DNA of 36,372 nucleotides from contig JAAYUD010000006.1 in the NCBI GenBank assembly GCA_012517855.1, positions 1 through 36,372 on the forward strand, read 5' to 3'. Numbering within the stretch: the first letter of the stretch is position 1; each line of letters opens with the position of its first letter. This stretch comes from Bacteroidales bacterium (GTDB lineage: Bacteria; Bacteroidota; Bacteroidia; Bacteroidales; Bacteroidaceae). Below the pieces are notes generated by a model, which searched no databases, was not told the origin of the DNA, and saw nothing but the letters and a program-made list of their open reading frames with translations. The translations under genes and the position numbers were made by a program. Below, piece by piece: positions 1-8,080 of the stretch.

Positions 1-1
1 A

Positions 2-685
2 ACATTTGCAGCCATGGTACCGATGCAAGTATACAATACGCTAGGGAACGCGGCAGAAAGAGAAAAATTGGAGAAGATAAAAATACTCATTATAGGAGGC
101 GGATCTATTGACCCAGAGCTGGAAAAAAAGATAAAAGATCTTCCAGGCAACATATACTCCACTTATGGCATGACAGAGACACTCTCGCACATTGCATTGA
201 GGCGCCTGAATGGTGAAAAGGCCTCTATGCATTACATGCCTTTCAAGACAGTACATCTCTCGGTAGCAAACGATGACACATTAGTAATAGACGCTCCCCT
301 TATTTGCAACCAAACACTATATACCAATGATATAGTGCGGCTATATCCCGATGGCAGCTTCGTCATCTTGGGACGTAAAGACAATACGATCAATAGCGGA
401 GGCATCAAAATTCAACCCGAAGAAGACGAGCGACTATTGCAACCGATCATCGACGTACCATTTGCTATAACCTCAGTTCCGGATGAAAAGTTGGGAGAAG
501 CCGCCATTCTACTACTCGAACAGGTATCTGAAGAGAAGTTAGATGATATAAAGACAGTAATGAGACGTGTACTACCGCCATATCATATACCACACACAAT
601 CATAACAATACAGAAACTTCCTCTAGCGGGCAATGGAAAAATAAATCGAAAAAGATGTAGGGAAATAGCAGCAGAATTAATTTAG
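2..685 (+). CDS. menE: O-succinylbenzoate-CoA ligase, C-terminal part (start lies before the window)
   Basis: Acyl-CoA ligase that activates o-succinylbenzoate with ATP and CoA in menaquinone synthesis, in the cytoplasm. The reading frame is open to the left edge (codons TFAA precede the first Met at 14), so the gene is truncated by the window; 227 residues are seen of an expected 350 or so. Visible ANL-superfamily motifs are STYGMTETLSH (A5-like), YTNDIVRLYPDGSFVILGRKD (A7/A8 region, with NSGGIKIQPEE after it) and the A10 lysine in LPLAGNGKINRKR. The TYGMTETLSHIALRRLNG stretch is the form I know from Bacteroides MenE, which is why I choose it over a generic AMP ligase. It is probably the last gene of a men operon; a separate -7-like box follows before the next gene. 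Which ligase it is remains an inference without the N-terminal half. Confidence 0.85.
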   Translation, partial: TFAAMVPMQVYNTLGNAAEREKLEKIKILIIGGGSIDPELEKKIKDLPGNIYSTYGMTETLSHIALRRLNGEKASMHYMPFKTVHLSVANDDTLVIDAPLICNQTLYTNDIVRLYPDGSFVILGRKDNTINSGGIKIQPEEDERLLQPIIDVPFAITSVPDEKLGEAAILLLEQVSEEKLDDIKTVMRRVLPPYHIPHTIITIQKLPLAGNGKINRKRCREIAAELI

Positions 686-741
686 ATCACGCAGAGATAT
701 AACAAATCAAGACGATATGAATATTTTTCAAAATGAAAGTG

Positions 742-749
742 TAACTTTG
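742..749 (+). promoter_or_regulatory. Candidate -7 box for the symporter gene
   Basis: TAACTTTG matches the Bacteroidetes -7 consensus TAnnTTTG and lies about 27 nt before the ATG at 776. I see no good -33 TTTG at the usual distance, so this is a partial match only. Confidence 0.4.
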
Positions 750-775
750 CATCCTCAAACAAAATAATCTATTCA

Positions 776-2005
776 ATGAATATATTTAAGAATTATGCCT
801 TTACAATATGCCTGATTACAGGAATTGTGATAGGTGGCATTTGTGGATTAGTATTCGGAGACAAGGCATCGGTAGTAAAACCTATCGGAGATTTATTCTT
901 GAACATGATGTTCGTCATGATCGTACCACTGGTATTTCTTAGCGTATCATCGGCTATCTACAATATGAAAAAGATGAATATGATAGGCAAAATACTCGGC
1001 AATGTCGTATTGGTATTCTTGGGTTCGGCAATCATAGCCGCTGCTACAGCATATATTCTTACCCTTTTTTACAACCCACTGACAAATGTCGACAAGTCGT
1101 TATTATTGGCTCACTTACCGGCTCATGCCGAACTAAAGGGACTTACAGGAGGCGAAATATTTGTAAACACATTCACCGTACCCGACTTTCTGCAACTATT
1201 TACCAAATCGAACTTACTCCCGCTGATACTCTTCTCGGTATTATTCGGATTGGCAACGGCTTACTCTAAAGAGCACGGCAAAGTAATATCCGACCTGCTC
1301 AATGCCGGCATGGCTATCACACTGCGCATGATGAGAATCATTATGTTTATGGCACCTATAGGATTGGGTTGTTATTTTGCCGATACCATCGGTGTAGTGG
1401 GTGGACAAATATTAAACGGTTATCTCAATGCTTTTCTGCTCTATCTGGTACTTGCCGGTTTCTGTTATTTTATTCTCAACACGATCTATGTATGGCTTGC
1501 CGGAGGAAGCAAAGGAGTGAAAACATTCTGGAAGCATATACTGACCCCTTCTCTCACAGCTATTGCCACTTCGTCGAGTGCCGCCTGTATTCCTATTAAT
1601 ATAGAAACGGCAGAAAAGATTGGAGTACCCCGAAGCATCGCCGAAACAGTAATCCCACTAGGAACCAATATGCACAAAGACGGTTCGGTAATGGGCGGCG
1701 TTATCAAAATAGTATTTATACTCACCATCTTTGGACAAAACACACAACCATCGGGCAACGGGTTGTTTATCATTGCTGTTGCCATACTTGTAGGGGCAGT
1801 GATGGGAGCTATTCCAAGTGGGGGCATGACAGGCGAATTGCTTATCTGCTCCGTTTTCGGCTTCTCTCCACAACTTGCAGGAACACTAATGGTGATAAGT
1901 ACTATTATAGATATTCCGGCAACGTTGCTCAACTCTACAGGCAATATCGTTAGTTCGATATTGGTAGCGAAGTTGAGCGGAAAGAAAAAATCTTATTTCA
2001 AATAG
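776..2005 (+). CDS. Dicarboxylate/amino acid:cation symporter (DAACS/SDF family)
   Basis: Inner-membrane secondary transporter of 409 residues, the usual length for the GltP/DctA/SstT family, expected to import acidic or small neutral amino acids or C4-dicarboxylates with Na+ or H+. The protein is hydrophobic throughout. Family signatures are the serine-rich re-entrant hairpin TAIATSSSAACIPIN and the helix-7 region IPLGTNMHKDGSVMGGVIK, which replaces the classical NMDGT with NMHKDGS. That variant resembles serine/threonine transporters more than glutamate carriers, but I cannot assign the substrate. It begins 90 nt after menE with its own -7-like box and runs up to a convergent Lrp gene, whose stop lies inside its last codons (8-nt overlap). 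Confidence 0.9.
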   Translation: MNIFKNYAFTICLITGIVIGGICGLVFGDKASVVKPIGDLFLNMMFVMIVPLVFLSVSSAIYNMKKMNMIGKILGNVVLVFLGSAIIAAATAYILTLFYNPLTNVDKSLLLAHLPAHAELKGLTGGEIFVNTFTVPDFLQLFTKSNLLPLILFSVLFGLATAYSKEHGKVISDLLNAGMAITLRMMRIIMFMAPIGLGCYFADTIGVVGGQILNGYLNAFLLYLVLAGFCYFILNTIYVWLAGGSKGVKTFWKHILTPSLTAIATSSSAACIPINIETAEKIGVPRSIAETVIPLGTNMHKDGSVMGGVIKIVFILTIFGQNTQPSGNGLFIIAVAILVGAVMGAIPSGGMTGELLICSVFGFSPQLAGTLMVISTIIDIPATLLNSTGNIVSSILVAKLSGKKKSYFK

Positions 2006-2459
2006 GTATACCATAAGTATGCTTTATCTCGTCCATCACAAAAATACTTTGCAGTGAAGCAAGACAATCGATAGTCCCCAACCTATTAAGAACAAAATTG
2101 CGATATACCGTCATATCGGTAACATGGATCTTCAGCAGATAATCAAATTCTCCAGAAGTATTGTAGCATTCGACCACTTCGGCCATGCCATCGACAGCTT
2201 CAGTAAATTCTCTTGCAATTTGAGCATTTACCTGCTTCAACTTGACCTGACAAAATACCATAAAGCCATAGTGTAGCTTTTCGGCATCGAGTATAGCTAT
2301 ATACCTCTTTATATAACCGTCGTTCTGTAAGCGACGCAACCGCTCGAAAACGGGAGTTGTACTAAGATGAACACGCTCGGCAAGTTCTTTCGTAGTCAAG
2401 TTGGAATTGTTTTGCAATGCACGCAAAATCTTCAAATCCGTTTCGTCTAATCTGTCCAT
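1998..2459 (-). CDS. Lrp/AsnC family transcriptional regulator
   Basis: DNA-binding feast/famine regulator of 153 residues, typical length. Residues 1-60 hold the helix-turn-helix (DETDLKILRALQNNSN, then LTTKELAERVHLSTTPVFERLRRL); the rest is the RAM/AsnC ligand domain, ending with VMDEIKHTYGIPI. I choose the ATG at 2459 because family members start with MDxxDxxDxKIL; an in-frame ATG at 2492 would add 11 non-conserved residues. It is divergent from the O-acetylhomoserine sulfhydrylase gene, with 179 nt between starts, so it probably controls that gene and itself. A TAAATCTA/TAGATTTA inverted repeat covers its own -7-like box. The effector could be methionine, cysteine or another amino acid; the sequence does not say. 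Confidence 0.9.
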   Translation of the reverse strand: MDRLDETDLKILRALQNNSNLTTKELAERVHLSTTPVFERLRRLQNDGYIKRYIAILDAEKLHYGFMVFCQVKLKQVNAQIAREFTEAVDGMAEVVECYNTSGEFDYLLKIHVTDMTVYRNFVLNRLGTIDCLASLQSIFVMDEIKHTYGIPI

Positions 2460-2516
2460 AGAATATTTTTCTTTGCAGCCTATGATAGGCATCCGTTTAT
2501 TTAATGCTTTTTCTGT

Positions 2517-2538
2517 TAAATCTACAAATATAGATTTA
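2517..2538. promoter_or_regulatory. Inverted repeat over the lrp promoter, candidate operator
   Basis: TAAATCTA (2517-2524) and TAGATTTA (2531-2538) are perfect inverted copies around CAAATA. The repeat overlaps a minus-strand TATATTTG box (2532-2525) that fits a Bacteroidetes -7 element for the Lrp-family gene. Autoregulation through this site is an inference. Confidence 0.4.
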
Positions 2539-2560
2539 TTTTCTCAATTTATCACAAGTA

Positions 2561-2591
2561 TTTGCCATTATATTCTAAACATATACCTTTG
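2561..2591 (+). promoter_or_regulatory. Bacteroidetes-type promoter of the O-acetylhomoserine sulfhydrylase gene
   Basis: TTTG at 2561-2564, 19 nt, then TACCTTTG at 2584-2591: a near-exact match to the TTTG-N19/20-TAnnTTTG pattern. Transcription would start near 2598, giving a leader of about 40 nt before the ATG at 2639, too short for a SAM riboswitch. Confidence 0.75.
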
Positions 2592-2638
2592 TAACAGAAA
2601 ATAATTCTTAAATCATATAAACTAAAAATAATAAGATT

Positions 2639-3925
2639 ATGGCAACAAAGAAATTACATTTTGAGACATTACAGCTTCATGTAGGACAAGAACAGGCCGA
2701 CCCGACCACCGATTCACGTGCCGTACCCATTTATCAGACAACATCGTATGTCTTTCATAATTCAGCTCATGCCGCAGCTCGTTTCGGACTGCAAGATCCT
2801 GGAAATATATATGGTAGGCTTACCAATTCTACACAAGGAGTATTCGAAGAACGTGTAGCTGCCCTGGAAGGAGGAATTGCCGGACTTGCCGTTGCATCTG
2901 GTGCAGCAGCGGTGACTTACTCTATTATCAATATTGCCAGACAAGGCGATCATATCGTAGCAGCAAAAACTATTTACGGCGGCTCTTTCAATCTCTTGGA
3001 ACATACACTCGAGAATTACGGGATACATACCACTTTTGTCGATCCGGACGATCCACAGAATTTCGAAAAAGCCATTCAGGATAACACTAAAGCACTGTTT
3101 ATTGAGACGCTGGGCAATCCGAACTCGAATATCACCGATATTGAGACAACATCTGCTATTGCTCACAAACACGGCATTCCGTTGATTATCGACAATACAT
3201 TCGGTACTCCTTATTTAATCCGCCCGATTGAACACGGAGCTGATATTGTAGTTCATAGCGCTACAAAGTTTATTGGCGGACACGGATCGTCACTCGGTGG
3301 TGTCATTGTAGACTCAGGCAAATTCGATTGGGTCAAATCAGGAAAATTTCCTCAGCTTTCCGAGCCGGAGCCCAGCTATCACGGTGTGCGCTTTGTCGAT
3401 GCAGCAGGAGAAGCAGCTTATGTTACTCGCATTCGGGCGGTGCTGCTACGCGATACGGGTGCTACTATCAGCCCATTCAACGCATTCTTGTTGTTGCAAG
3501 GACTTGAGACTTTGTCTTTGCGTGTAGAACGCCATGTAGCCAATGCACTGAAAGTAGTTGAATATCTAAAGAACAACCATAAAGTGGTGAAAGTTAATCA
3601 TCCGGCACTAAGCGAACACCCCAATCACGAACTCTACAAACAATACTTCCCCAATGGAGCCGGTTCTATATTCACCTTTGATATTAAAGGTGGGGCCAAA
3701 GAAGCACAGGCATTTATCGACCATTTAAAGATATTCTCTTTGCTGGCCAACGTTGCCGATGTCAAAAGTCTGGTTATTCATCCGGCCAGTACGACACACA
3801 GCCAACTTAGTGCTGCTGAACTTGAAGATCAAGGCATACATCAAAACACAATTCGTCTAAGTATTGGTACAGAACATATAGACGACATCATTGATGATCT
3901 CGAACAAGCATTCCAAGTCATTTAG
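2639..3925 (+). CDS. metY: O-acetylhomoserine aminocarboxypropyltransferase (sulfhydrylase), PLP-dependent
   Basis: Cytosolic Cys/Met-metabolism PLP enzyme of 428 residues, the length of the OAH sulfhydrylase branch (cystathionine synthases and lyases are about 380). It would make homocysteine from O-acetylhomoserine and sulfide. Signatures: [20 protein letters not shown] near the N-terminus, the GxxA-rich [13 protein letters not shown] around residue 85, [14 protein letters not shown], and the PLP lysine at about K210 in [16 protein letters not shown]. The C-terminal [14 protein letters not shown] and [13 protein letters not shown] are typical. It has a clear promoter, a divergent Lrp-family regulator and a strong terminator, so it is a single-gene transcript. 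A methionine gamma-lyase role is less likely because of the length and the extended region around residues 230-270. Confidence 0.92.
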   Translation: MATKKLHFETLQLHVGQEQADPTTDSRAVPIYQTTSYVFHNSAHAAARFGLQDPGNIYGRLTNSTQGVFEERVAALEGGIAGLAVASGAAAVTYSIINIARQGDHIVAAKTIYGGSFNLLEHTLENYGIHTTFVDPDDPQNFEKAIQDNTKALFIETLGNPNSNITDIETTSAIAHKHGIPLIIDNTFGTPYLIRPIEHGADIVVHSATKFIGGHGSSLGGVIVDSGKFDWVKSGKFPQLSEPEPSYHGVRFVDAAGEAAYVTRIRAVLLRDTGATISPFNAFLLLQGLETLSLRVERHVANALKVVEYLKNNHKVVKVNHPALSEHPNHELYKQYFPNGAGSIFTFDIKGGAKEAQAFIDHLKIFSLLANVADVKSLVIHPASTTHSQLSAAELEDQGIHQNTIRLSIGTEHIDDIIDDLEQAFQVI

Positions 3926-3965
3926 TTCATAATAATAGAGAGAGAATTTTTTAACCCAAAACAGT

Positions 3966-3993
3966 AAGGCATTCCTAATGGAGTGCCTTTTTT
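3966..3993 (+). terminator. Rho-independent terminator after metY
   Basis: AAGGCATTCC pairs with GGAGTGCCTT (10 bp with one G-U pair) around a TAAT loop and runs into six T residues at 3988-3993. It lies 40 nt after the metY stop. Confidence 0.85.
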
Positions 3994-4103
3994 GTTTATA
4001 TAATCTTTTCAATGCCCAAAGAACTTTAACCAACTTCATTCTCCCTCTAAAGACATAACATTATATAAGTAATAGGTCAAGATTGCAAAAAGAAGTGAAT
4101 GAA

Positions 4104-4135
4104 TTTGTTATTACACCCTTCTTTTTTTATTTTTG
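4104..4135 (+). promoter_or_regulatory. Bacteroidetes-type promoter of the lipoprotein/CapA operon
   Basis: TTTG at 4104-4107, 20 nt, then TATTTTTG at 4128-4135. Because the start point would fall near 4142, the in-frame ATG at 4099 cannot be the real start; the ATG at 4162 is. Confidence 0.75.
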
Positions 4136-4161
4136 TAGAACATAATAATCAACCCCAAACA

Positions 4162-4608
4162 ATGAAATATTCGATAAACGGATTTCTCAAAGCGAAACGT
4201 ACGCTAAAATTACTTTTCCTGTTATGTTTGATAGCTTGTATAGGCTGCACTAATCGTCCCCGCTCAAAAAAATCGACAGAAAAAGACAACACAACTCAAC
4301 AAGATACCACCGCCGTTATTGCCAATATGCCTAAATGGTTAATCGGAACATGGAAAGGACATTTCACTGAAGCACAATACGGAATGGATATTCAATTTGT
4401 GATCATTATTAAAGCAGATGGTAGTATCAGCCAAAAATCTACCGTACCGGATGAAGAAGATGAGATACTTAATGGGAAATGCATATCGGTTGATGAGAGC
4501 ACTCTTTCAGTTGGATTTGAAAATCAAGAAGACTATACACAGTACTATTTGGATAAAAAAAATAATAAGCTAGGCATTAGCAGCTATAACTGGTTAACGA
4601 AAAAATAA
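4162..4608 (+). CDS. Small lipoprotein of unknown function
   Basis: Protein of 148 residues from the ATG at 4162. It has a basic N-terminus, a hydrophobic stretch LKLLFLLCLIACIG and a lipobox: LIAC fits the consensus best and a second Cys two residues later is an alternative. A Lys/Ser/Thr/Gln-rich linker (RSKKSTEKDNTTQQDTT) follows, then a compact domain beginning MPKWLIGTWKG and ending DKKNNKLGISSYNWLTKK. The WLIGTWKG opening looks like lipocalin-like or META-type beta-barrel lipoproteins, but I do not assign a family. The stop TAA directly abuts the ATG of the CapA-NlpC/P60 gene, so the two are co-transcribed and probably translationally coupled, which suggests an envelope role tied to that enzyme. 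Confidence 0.75.
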   Translation: MKYSINGFLKAKRTLKLLFLLCLIACIGCTNRPRSKKSTEKDNTTQQDTTAVIANMPKWLIGTWKGHFTEAQYGMDIQFVIIIKADGSISQKSTVPDEEDEILNGKCISVDESTLSVGFENQEDYTQYYLDKKNNKLGISSYNWLTKK

Positions 4609-6099
4609 ATGAAAAGAATAATACTCATTATAAGCTGCTGGTGTATTGCAATGGCTTCTTTCGGACAACAGCGCATCGTTATAGGACTCACAGGCGATAT
4701 TACTATAGGGCCTAATAACACTCCCCAAACGTCACCAACTGCTACAGAAGAATGGTTCAGAGATGCCGCACCGGTCTTACAAGATGCCGACCTGACGATA
4801 GGAAGTCTACAAGGCAGTTTTTTGGATGAAATAACAAAAAATAAAAAGAATGCTTCGAGGTTCTCATCTTATATGATACCCACCCGATATGCCAAAGCAT
4901 TAAAAGAAGCAGGATTTGATGTACTTACTGTGGCAGGCAAACATACGATGGATTTCGGAGAAGAAGGACGTTCGTCTACTATCAAAGCGATGCATGAATC
5001 GGGACTTTCGCTGGCAGGATTTGACAATGGCTACGAATTTGCATCGTTCCAAAGCAATGGCATATCTATTGCCATCTGTGGGTTTGGACATATAAAAGGT
5101 GTTCCTTCTATTAATGAAATAGACAAAGCCACTACCCTCATCAAACGTTTAAAGGAATCTTATGATATAGTAATCGTCTCCTTTCATGGTGGTGCAACAG
5201 GACTTCCATATAGCCATGTTCCTTTCCGTGAAGAACGTGTAGGACATGAAAAACGTGGTGATGTATACAAATTCGCCCATGCATGTATAGATGCGGGAGC
5301 TTCTTTGGTTGTAGGACACGGCACACAAGTACCTCGAGCTTTGGAACTCTACAATAACCGCCTCATAGCTTATAGTCTAGGAAGTTTTTGCACTCCTTAT
5401 AGGAACTCAATGAGAAAAGCATTAACCTATGCTCCACTCCTCAAAATAGAGTTGGGGAAGAATGGGGAACTTATTTCGGGAAAAATATATTCGTTTCTCC
5501 AGAAATACAAAAGTGGTCCGATAGCCGACCCTCAGAATAGCGTAGTAAAAGAGATTAAACGACTGACGACTATCGATTTTCCTAAAACCCCACTGGTGAT
5601 AGAAAAAGAAGGTTGGATTTCTAAAACAATAACAAAGAAAGTAATTGTACCAACTAAATTGGGAAACAAGGAAGAAACAGTTGTCGATACCAATCCGGAA
5701 GACTACAATCCCATAAGCTCATTGCTCAATTATTCTAAAAAACTACTTGGCAGCCGTTATGCTAGAGGACATAGTGGAAACGGTGTTTACGATTGTTCGG
5801 GATTAATGAAAGCTATATACGCAAAAATAGGCTACAAGCTGAATCCATCTTCTAGAGCACAATACACACAAGGACGCCCTATCTCGACAGACAATCTACG
5901 ACCCGGAGATTTAGTTTTCTGGAAAGGCTCGCGAAAAGGTGGCATTGGACACGTAGGTATGGTAGTAGAAATGACAGGCACCAAGTCTTTCAAATTTATT
6001 CATGCGGCAAATACTTCACGCGGGGTTGTTATCGACAATTATCCCGACAAATACTACTTCACGGCAAGATATGTAGGCGCTCGTAGAATATTGCCTTAA
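4609..6099 (+). CDS. CapA-family domain fused to an NlpC/P60 cysteine peptidase, secreted
   Basis: Protein of 496 residues with a Sec signal peptide (residues 1 to about 19, ending ASFGQ). Residues 20-330 form a CapA/PGA_cap metallophosphoesterase-like domain: VIGLTGDITIGP, VLTVAGKHTMDFG, VSFHGGATG, GDVYKFAHACIDAGASLVVGHG and IAYSLGSF. Residues 375-496 form an NlpC/P60 domain with the expected triad Cys396 in YDCSG, His448 in GHVGMV and His465 in FIHAAN. NlpC/P60 enzymes usually cut gamma-D-Glu-diamino acid bonds in peptidoglycan peptides; CapA proteins act in poly-gamma-glutamate export or turnover. The combination suggests an extracytoplasmic enzyme acting on gamma-glutamyl linkages, but this is inference. 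The usual NNHxxD of CapA is GKHTMD here. It starts on the base after the lipoprotein stop. Confidence 0.88.
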   Translation: MKRIILIISCWCIAMASFGQQRIVIGLTGDITIGPNNTPQTSPTATEEWFRDAAPVLQDADLTIGSLQGSFLDEITKNKKNASRFSSYMIPTRYAKALKEAGFDVLTVAGKHTMDFGEEGRSSTIKAMHESGLSLAGFDNGYEFASFQSNGISIAICGFGHIKGVPSINEIDKATTLIKRLKESYDIVIVSFHGGATGLPYSHVPFREERVGHEKRGDVYKFAHACIDAGASLVVGHGTQVPRALELYNNRLIAYSLGSFCTPYRNSMRKALTYAPLLKIELGKNGELISGKIYSFLQKYKSGPIADPQNSVVKEIKRLTTIDFPKTPLVIEKEGWISKTITKKVIVPTKLGNKEETVVDTNPEDYNPISSLLNYSKKLLGSRYARGHSGNGVYDCSGLMKAIYAKIGYKLNPSSRAQYTQGRPISTDNLRPGDLVFWKGSRKGGIGHVGMVVEMTGTKSFKFIHAANTSRGVVIDNYPDKYYFTARYVGARRILP

Positions 6100-6167
6100 C
6101 CTCAAATCTCCATGAGGATTAAAAATAGATGAAAAGAACGGTGTCATATAAATAAATCATATAAAAG

Positions 6168-6335
6168 ATGGCAGACAATTTTTTAGAGAAACATTATAAC
6201 GATTATCAGTCTCGGAAAAAAGAATGGGAAAAGAAAAAGCAACTGAATAAGATAAAAAAATACTATCAGCAAGTCGATGAGAAGAAAGCCGAACATCCGA
6301 GCGCTACAGAGGTAGAAATAAACGAACGAGAATAA
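6168..6335 (+). CDS. Small charged protein of 55 residues, unknown function
   Basis: ATG at 6168 and TAA at 6333-6335 encode a 55-residue protein starting MADNFLEKHYNDYQSRKKEW. It is dominated by Lys, Glu, Gln, Tyr and Asp, has no hydrophobic segment, and is predicted to be helical and cytosolic. The MADxFLEKxYxxYxxRKxxW opening resembles short hypothetical proteins I know from Bacteroides, and codon use looks normal, so I accept it as a real gene despite the size. It lies 68 nt after the CapA-NlpC/P60 gene and may be in the same transcript. No function can be assigned. Confidence 0.65.
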   Translation: MADNFLEKHYNDYQSRKKEWEKKKQLNKIKKYYQQVDEKKAEHPSATEVEINERE

Positions 6336-6688
6336 ACAAATCCAATCCGAAACAAAAAAAGTTGTAAAATTTATTCAAACAGTCGGTTACTACATTCCAC
6401 AAGCATTATCAATGTAACTAAAGGTACTTTTATAGGGCGAAAAAAACTAACGTATGTCGCAGCAATAACTAACAGAAGTTACTGCGGTAACTAACGGAAG
6501 TTATCATGAAAACTAACGTTAGTTTTTTCTGCGACATACGTTAGTTATTGCTGCGACATACGTTAGTTTTTTCTGAATTACTTCTATTTTAATTTATCTG
6601 GAAACCTGTCATTATAACAGAATAAACGATTTTGTTTAATTTTGCGATTCAATCCAAACTGAAGTATAAACGGAATCGGTTCATATCA
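6336..6688. other. Intergenic stretch between convergent genes
   Basis: 353 bp between the 55-residue gene (plus) and the MATE gene (minus). The central third is the 22-bp phased inverted array described separately. Outside it I see only AT-rich DNA without a coding frame. Confidence 0.7.
6441..6572. repeat. Inverted array of TTAGTT hexamers with a strict 22-bp period
   Basis: AACTAA occurs at 6445, 6467, 6489 and 6511, and its complement TTAGTT at 6519, 6541 and 6563: seven copies with a 22-bp step on each side of a perfect 18-bp palindrome, AAAACTAACGTTAGTTTT (6509-6526). The 16-bp linkers fall into two kinds, one ending CTGCGACATACG (three copies) and one ending with AACTTCYG (two copies). 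The outer arms 6441-6473 and 6540-6572 are a perfect 33-bp inverted repeat, each ending in a T run on its outgoing strand, so a bidirectional terminator is possible. It could also be a protein-binding array or a mobile intergenic repeat. Confidence 0.9.
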
Positions 6689-8056
6689 TTACGCATGCGG
6701 GGCCATTTTGGAGGACGAAATAATATGAGATAAGCGATGATAAACATAAATATATGCCGGGACAAGAAATAGATCGGCTGCTATCCAAGCCGTAACATCA
6801 CCGAAACAAATAGCAGAAAACCCAAAAAGAGGTACGGCATAAATACTGATAAGCGTTCTGGCCAACATCTCTTGAACACCCGAGAACATGGCAAAACCTG
6901 TATATCCGACTCCCTGAATGATGCTACGCAAAATACATAACACACCCAACACCAAGAAGAAAGAAGAGTTGGCAAATAAAAACTGTTGAGCATGTTGGAT
7001 AATAGCCGTTTCGCTAGAACTTACAAACAACAAAAGTACCCATTTGGAACACAACAGCAAGAATAGTAAAGAAGCAACAGCATAAATAGCCATCATAAGA
7101 AAAGATGCCCATATACCCTGATTGATACGCTTCAATTTCCCTGCGCCGTAGTTCTGACCGGCATAAGTTGCCATAGCCATTCCCAAAGTATCGAATGGGC
7201 ATATAAAAAACATTTTAAGACGAATTCCGGCCGAATAAGCTGCAATACAAACGGTGCCCAGTGCATTGTTTGCACTTTGAAGCATGATGATACCAATAGC
7301 TGTGATAGAAAATTGTAGTCCCATAGGTACACCTGTGTATAACATATTGCGAACATATTTCATTTTCAAACGGCGTTCTTGGCGATTGCCTCTCAATATT
7401 TCATAGCGGCGACGCATATAAAAAGCACAAAGCAATACAGAAACAGCTTGCGACAAAAGCGTAGCAAAAGCAGCTCCGCCAACTCCCCATCCAAAACATA
7501 TAATAAAGAGTAAATCTAATATGACATTGAGTATAGACGAGAACAGCAAAAACCAAAAAGGGGTGGTACTATCGCCTAAAGCCCGAATAACATACGACAA
7601 TAGATTATAAAAGAAAGTGAAGGGGATACCTATAAAAGTAATGAGTAAAAAAAGATATGCTCCATGGAATATATTCTGAGGGGTATGTATCCAATGCAAA
7701 ATATCAGAACAATACAAGGATGTCAATACAGCAAGCGAAATGGATAAGATTAAAGAAATCTGTAAACCTACATAAAAGAAACGCCGCATCATGCTGTAAT
7801 CGCGAGCGCCAAATTTCTGCGCAATAGGTATACTAAAGCCTGCACAACAGCCTGTACAAAAGCCTAAGATGAGAAATATCACAGAACTACTCGCTCCTAC
7901 TGAAGCAAAAGCATTAATTCCCAAATACTTTCCAACAATAGCGGCATCAACCAACGAATAGGTCTGCTGAAGTAGATTGCCTACCAAAAAAGGCAAACTA
8001 AATCTGAATATCAATTTAAGCGGAGAGCCCGATGTTAATTCTTTTATTGCCGGCAT
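6689..8056 (-). CDS. MATE family efflux transporter
   Basis: Inner-membrane drug or metabolite/cation antiporter of 455 residues with about twelve hydrophobic segments, normal for the family. The start MPAIKELTSGSPLKLIFRFSLP is typical of MATE proteins of the DinF/NorM group, followed by QQTYSLVDAAIVGKYLG and, in the second half, GVPMGLQFSITAIGIIMLQ and GQNYGAGKLKRI. I choose ATG 8056 over the in-frame ATG at 8107 because AGGAGT sits about 8 nt before it and the family motif begins there. The extra upstream codons would run through a hairpin. It follows the C69 dipeptidase gene on the same strand, separated by that hairpin, and has TACTTTTG (8112-8105) as a possible -7 box. Substrate is unknown. 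Confidence 0.93.
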   Translation of the reverse strand: MPAIKELTSGSPLKLIFRFSLPFLVGNLLQQTYSLVDAAIVGKYLGINAFASVGASSSVIFLILGFCTGCCAGFSIPIAQKFGARDYSMMRRFFYVGLQISLILSISLAVLTSLYCSDILHWIHTPQNIFHGAYLFLLITFIGIPFTFFYNLLSYVIRALGDSTTPFWFLLFSSILNVILDLLFIICFGWGVGGAAFATLLSQAVSVLLCAFYMRRRYEILRGNRQERRLKMKYVRNMLYTGVPMGLQFSITAIGIIMLQSANNALGTVCIAAYSAGIRLKMFFICPFDTLGMAMATYAGQNYGAGKLKRINQGIWASFLMMAIYAVASLLFLLLCSKWVLLLFVSSSETAIIQHAQQFLFANSSFFLVLGVLCILRSIIQGVGYTGFAMFSGVQEMLARTLISIYAVPLFGFSAICFGDVTAWIAADLFLVPAYIYVYHRLSHIISSSKMAPHA

Positions 8057-8080
8057 TATATATACTCCTGAAAACAAATA

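Noticed and set aside
1486-1944. 152-codon open frame on the minus strand inside the symporter gene
   Set aside because: It lies wholly within a gene with strong family motifs on the other strand and its product shows no known pattern; it is a shadow frame.
2598-2638. SAM riboswitch before metY
   Set aside because: The leader predicted from the promoter is only about 40 nt, too short for any SAM riboswitch class, and no aptamer stems are visible.
4099-4161. Earlier ATG for the lipoprotein gene
   Set aside because: It overlaps the -33 element of a good promoter, so it would not be on the transcript, and the signal peptide begins at 4162.
6441-6572. CRISPR array with 22-bp period
   Set aside because: The repeat is only six bases, the orientation flips in the centre, and several linkers are identical; no cas gene is nearby.
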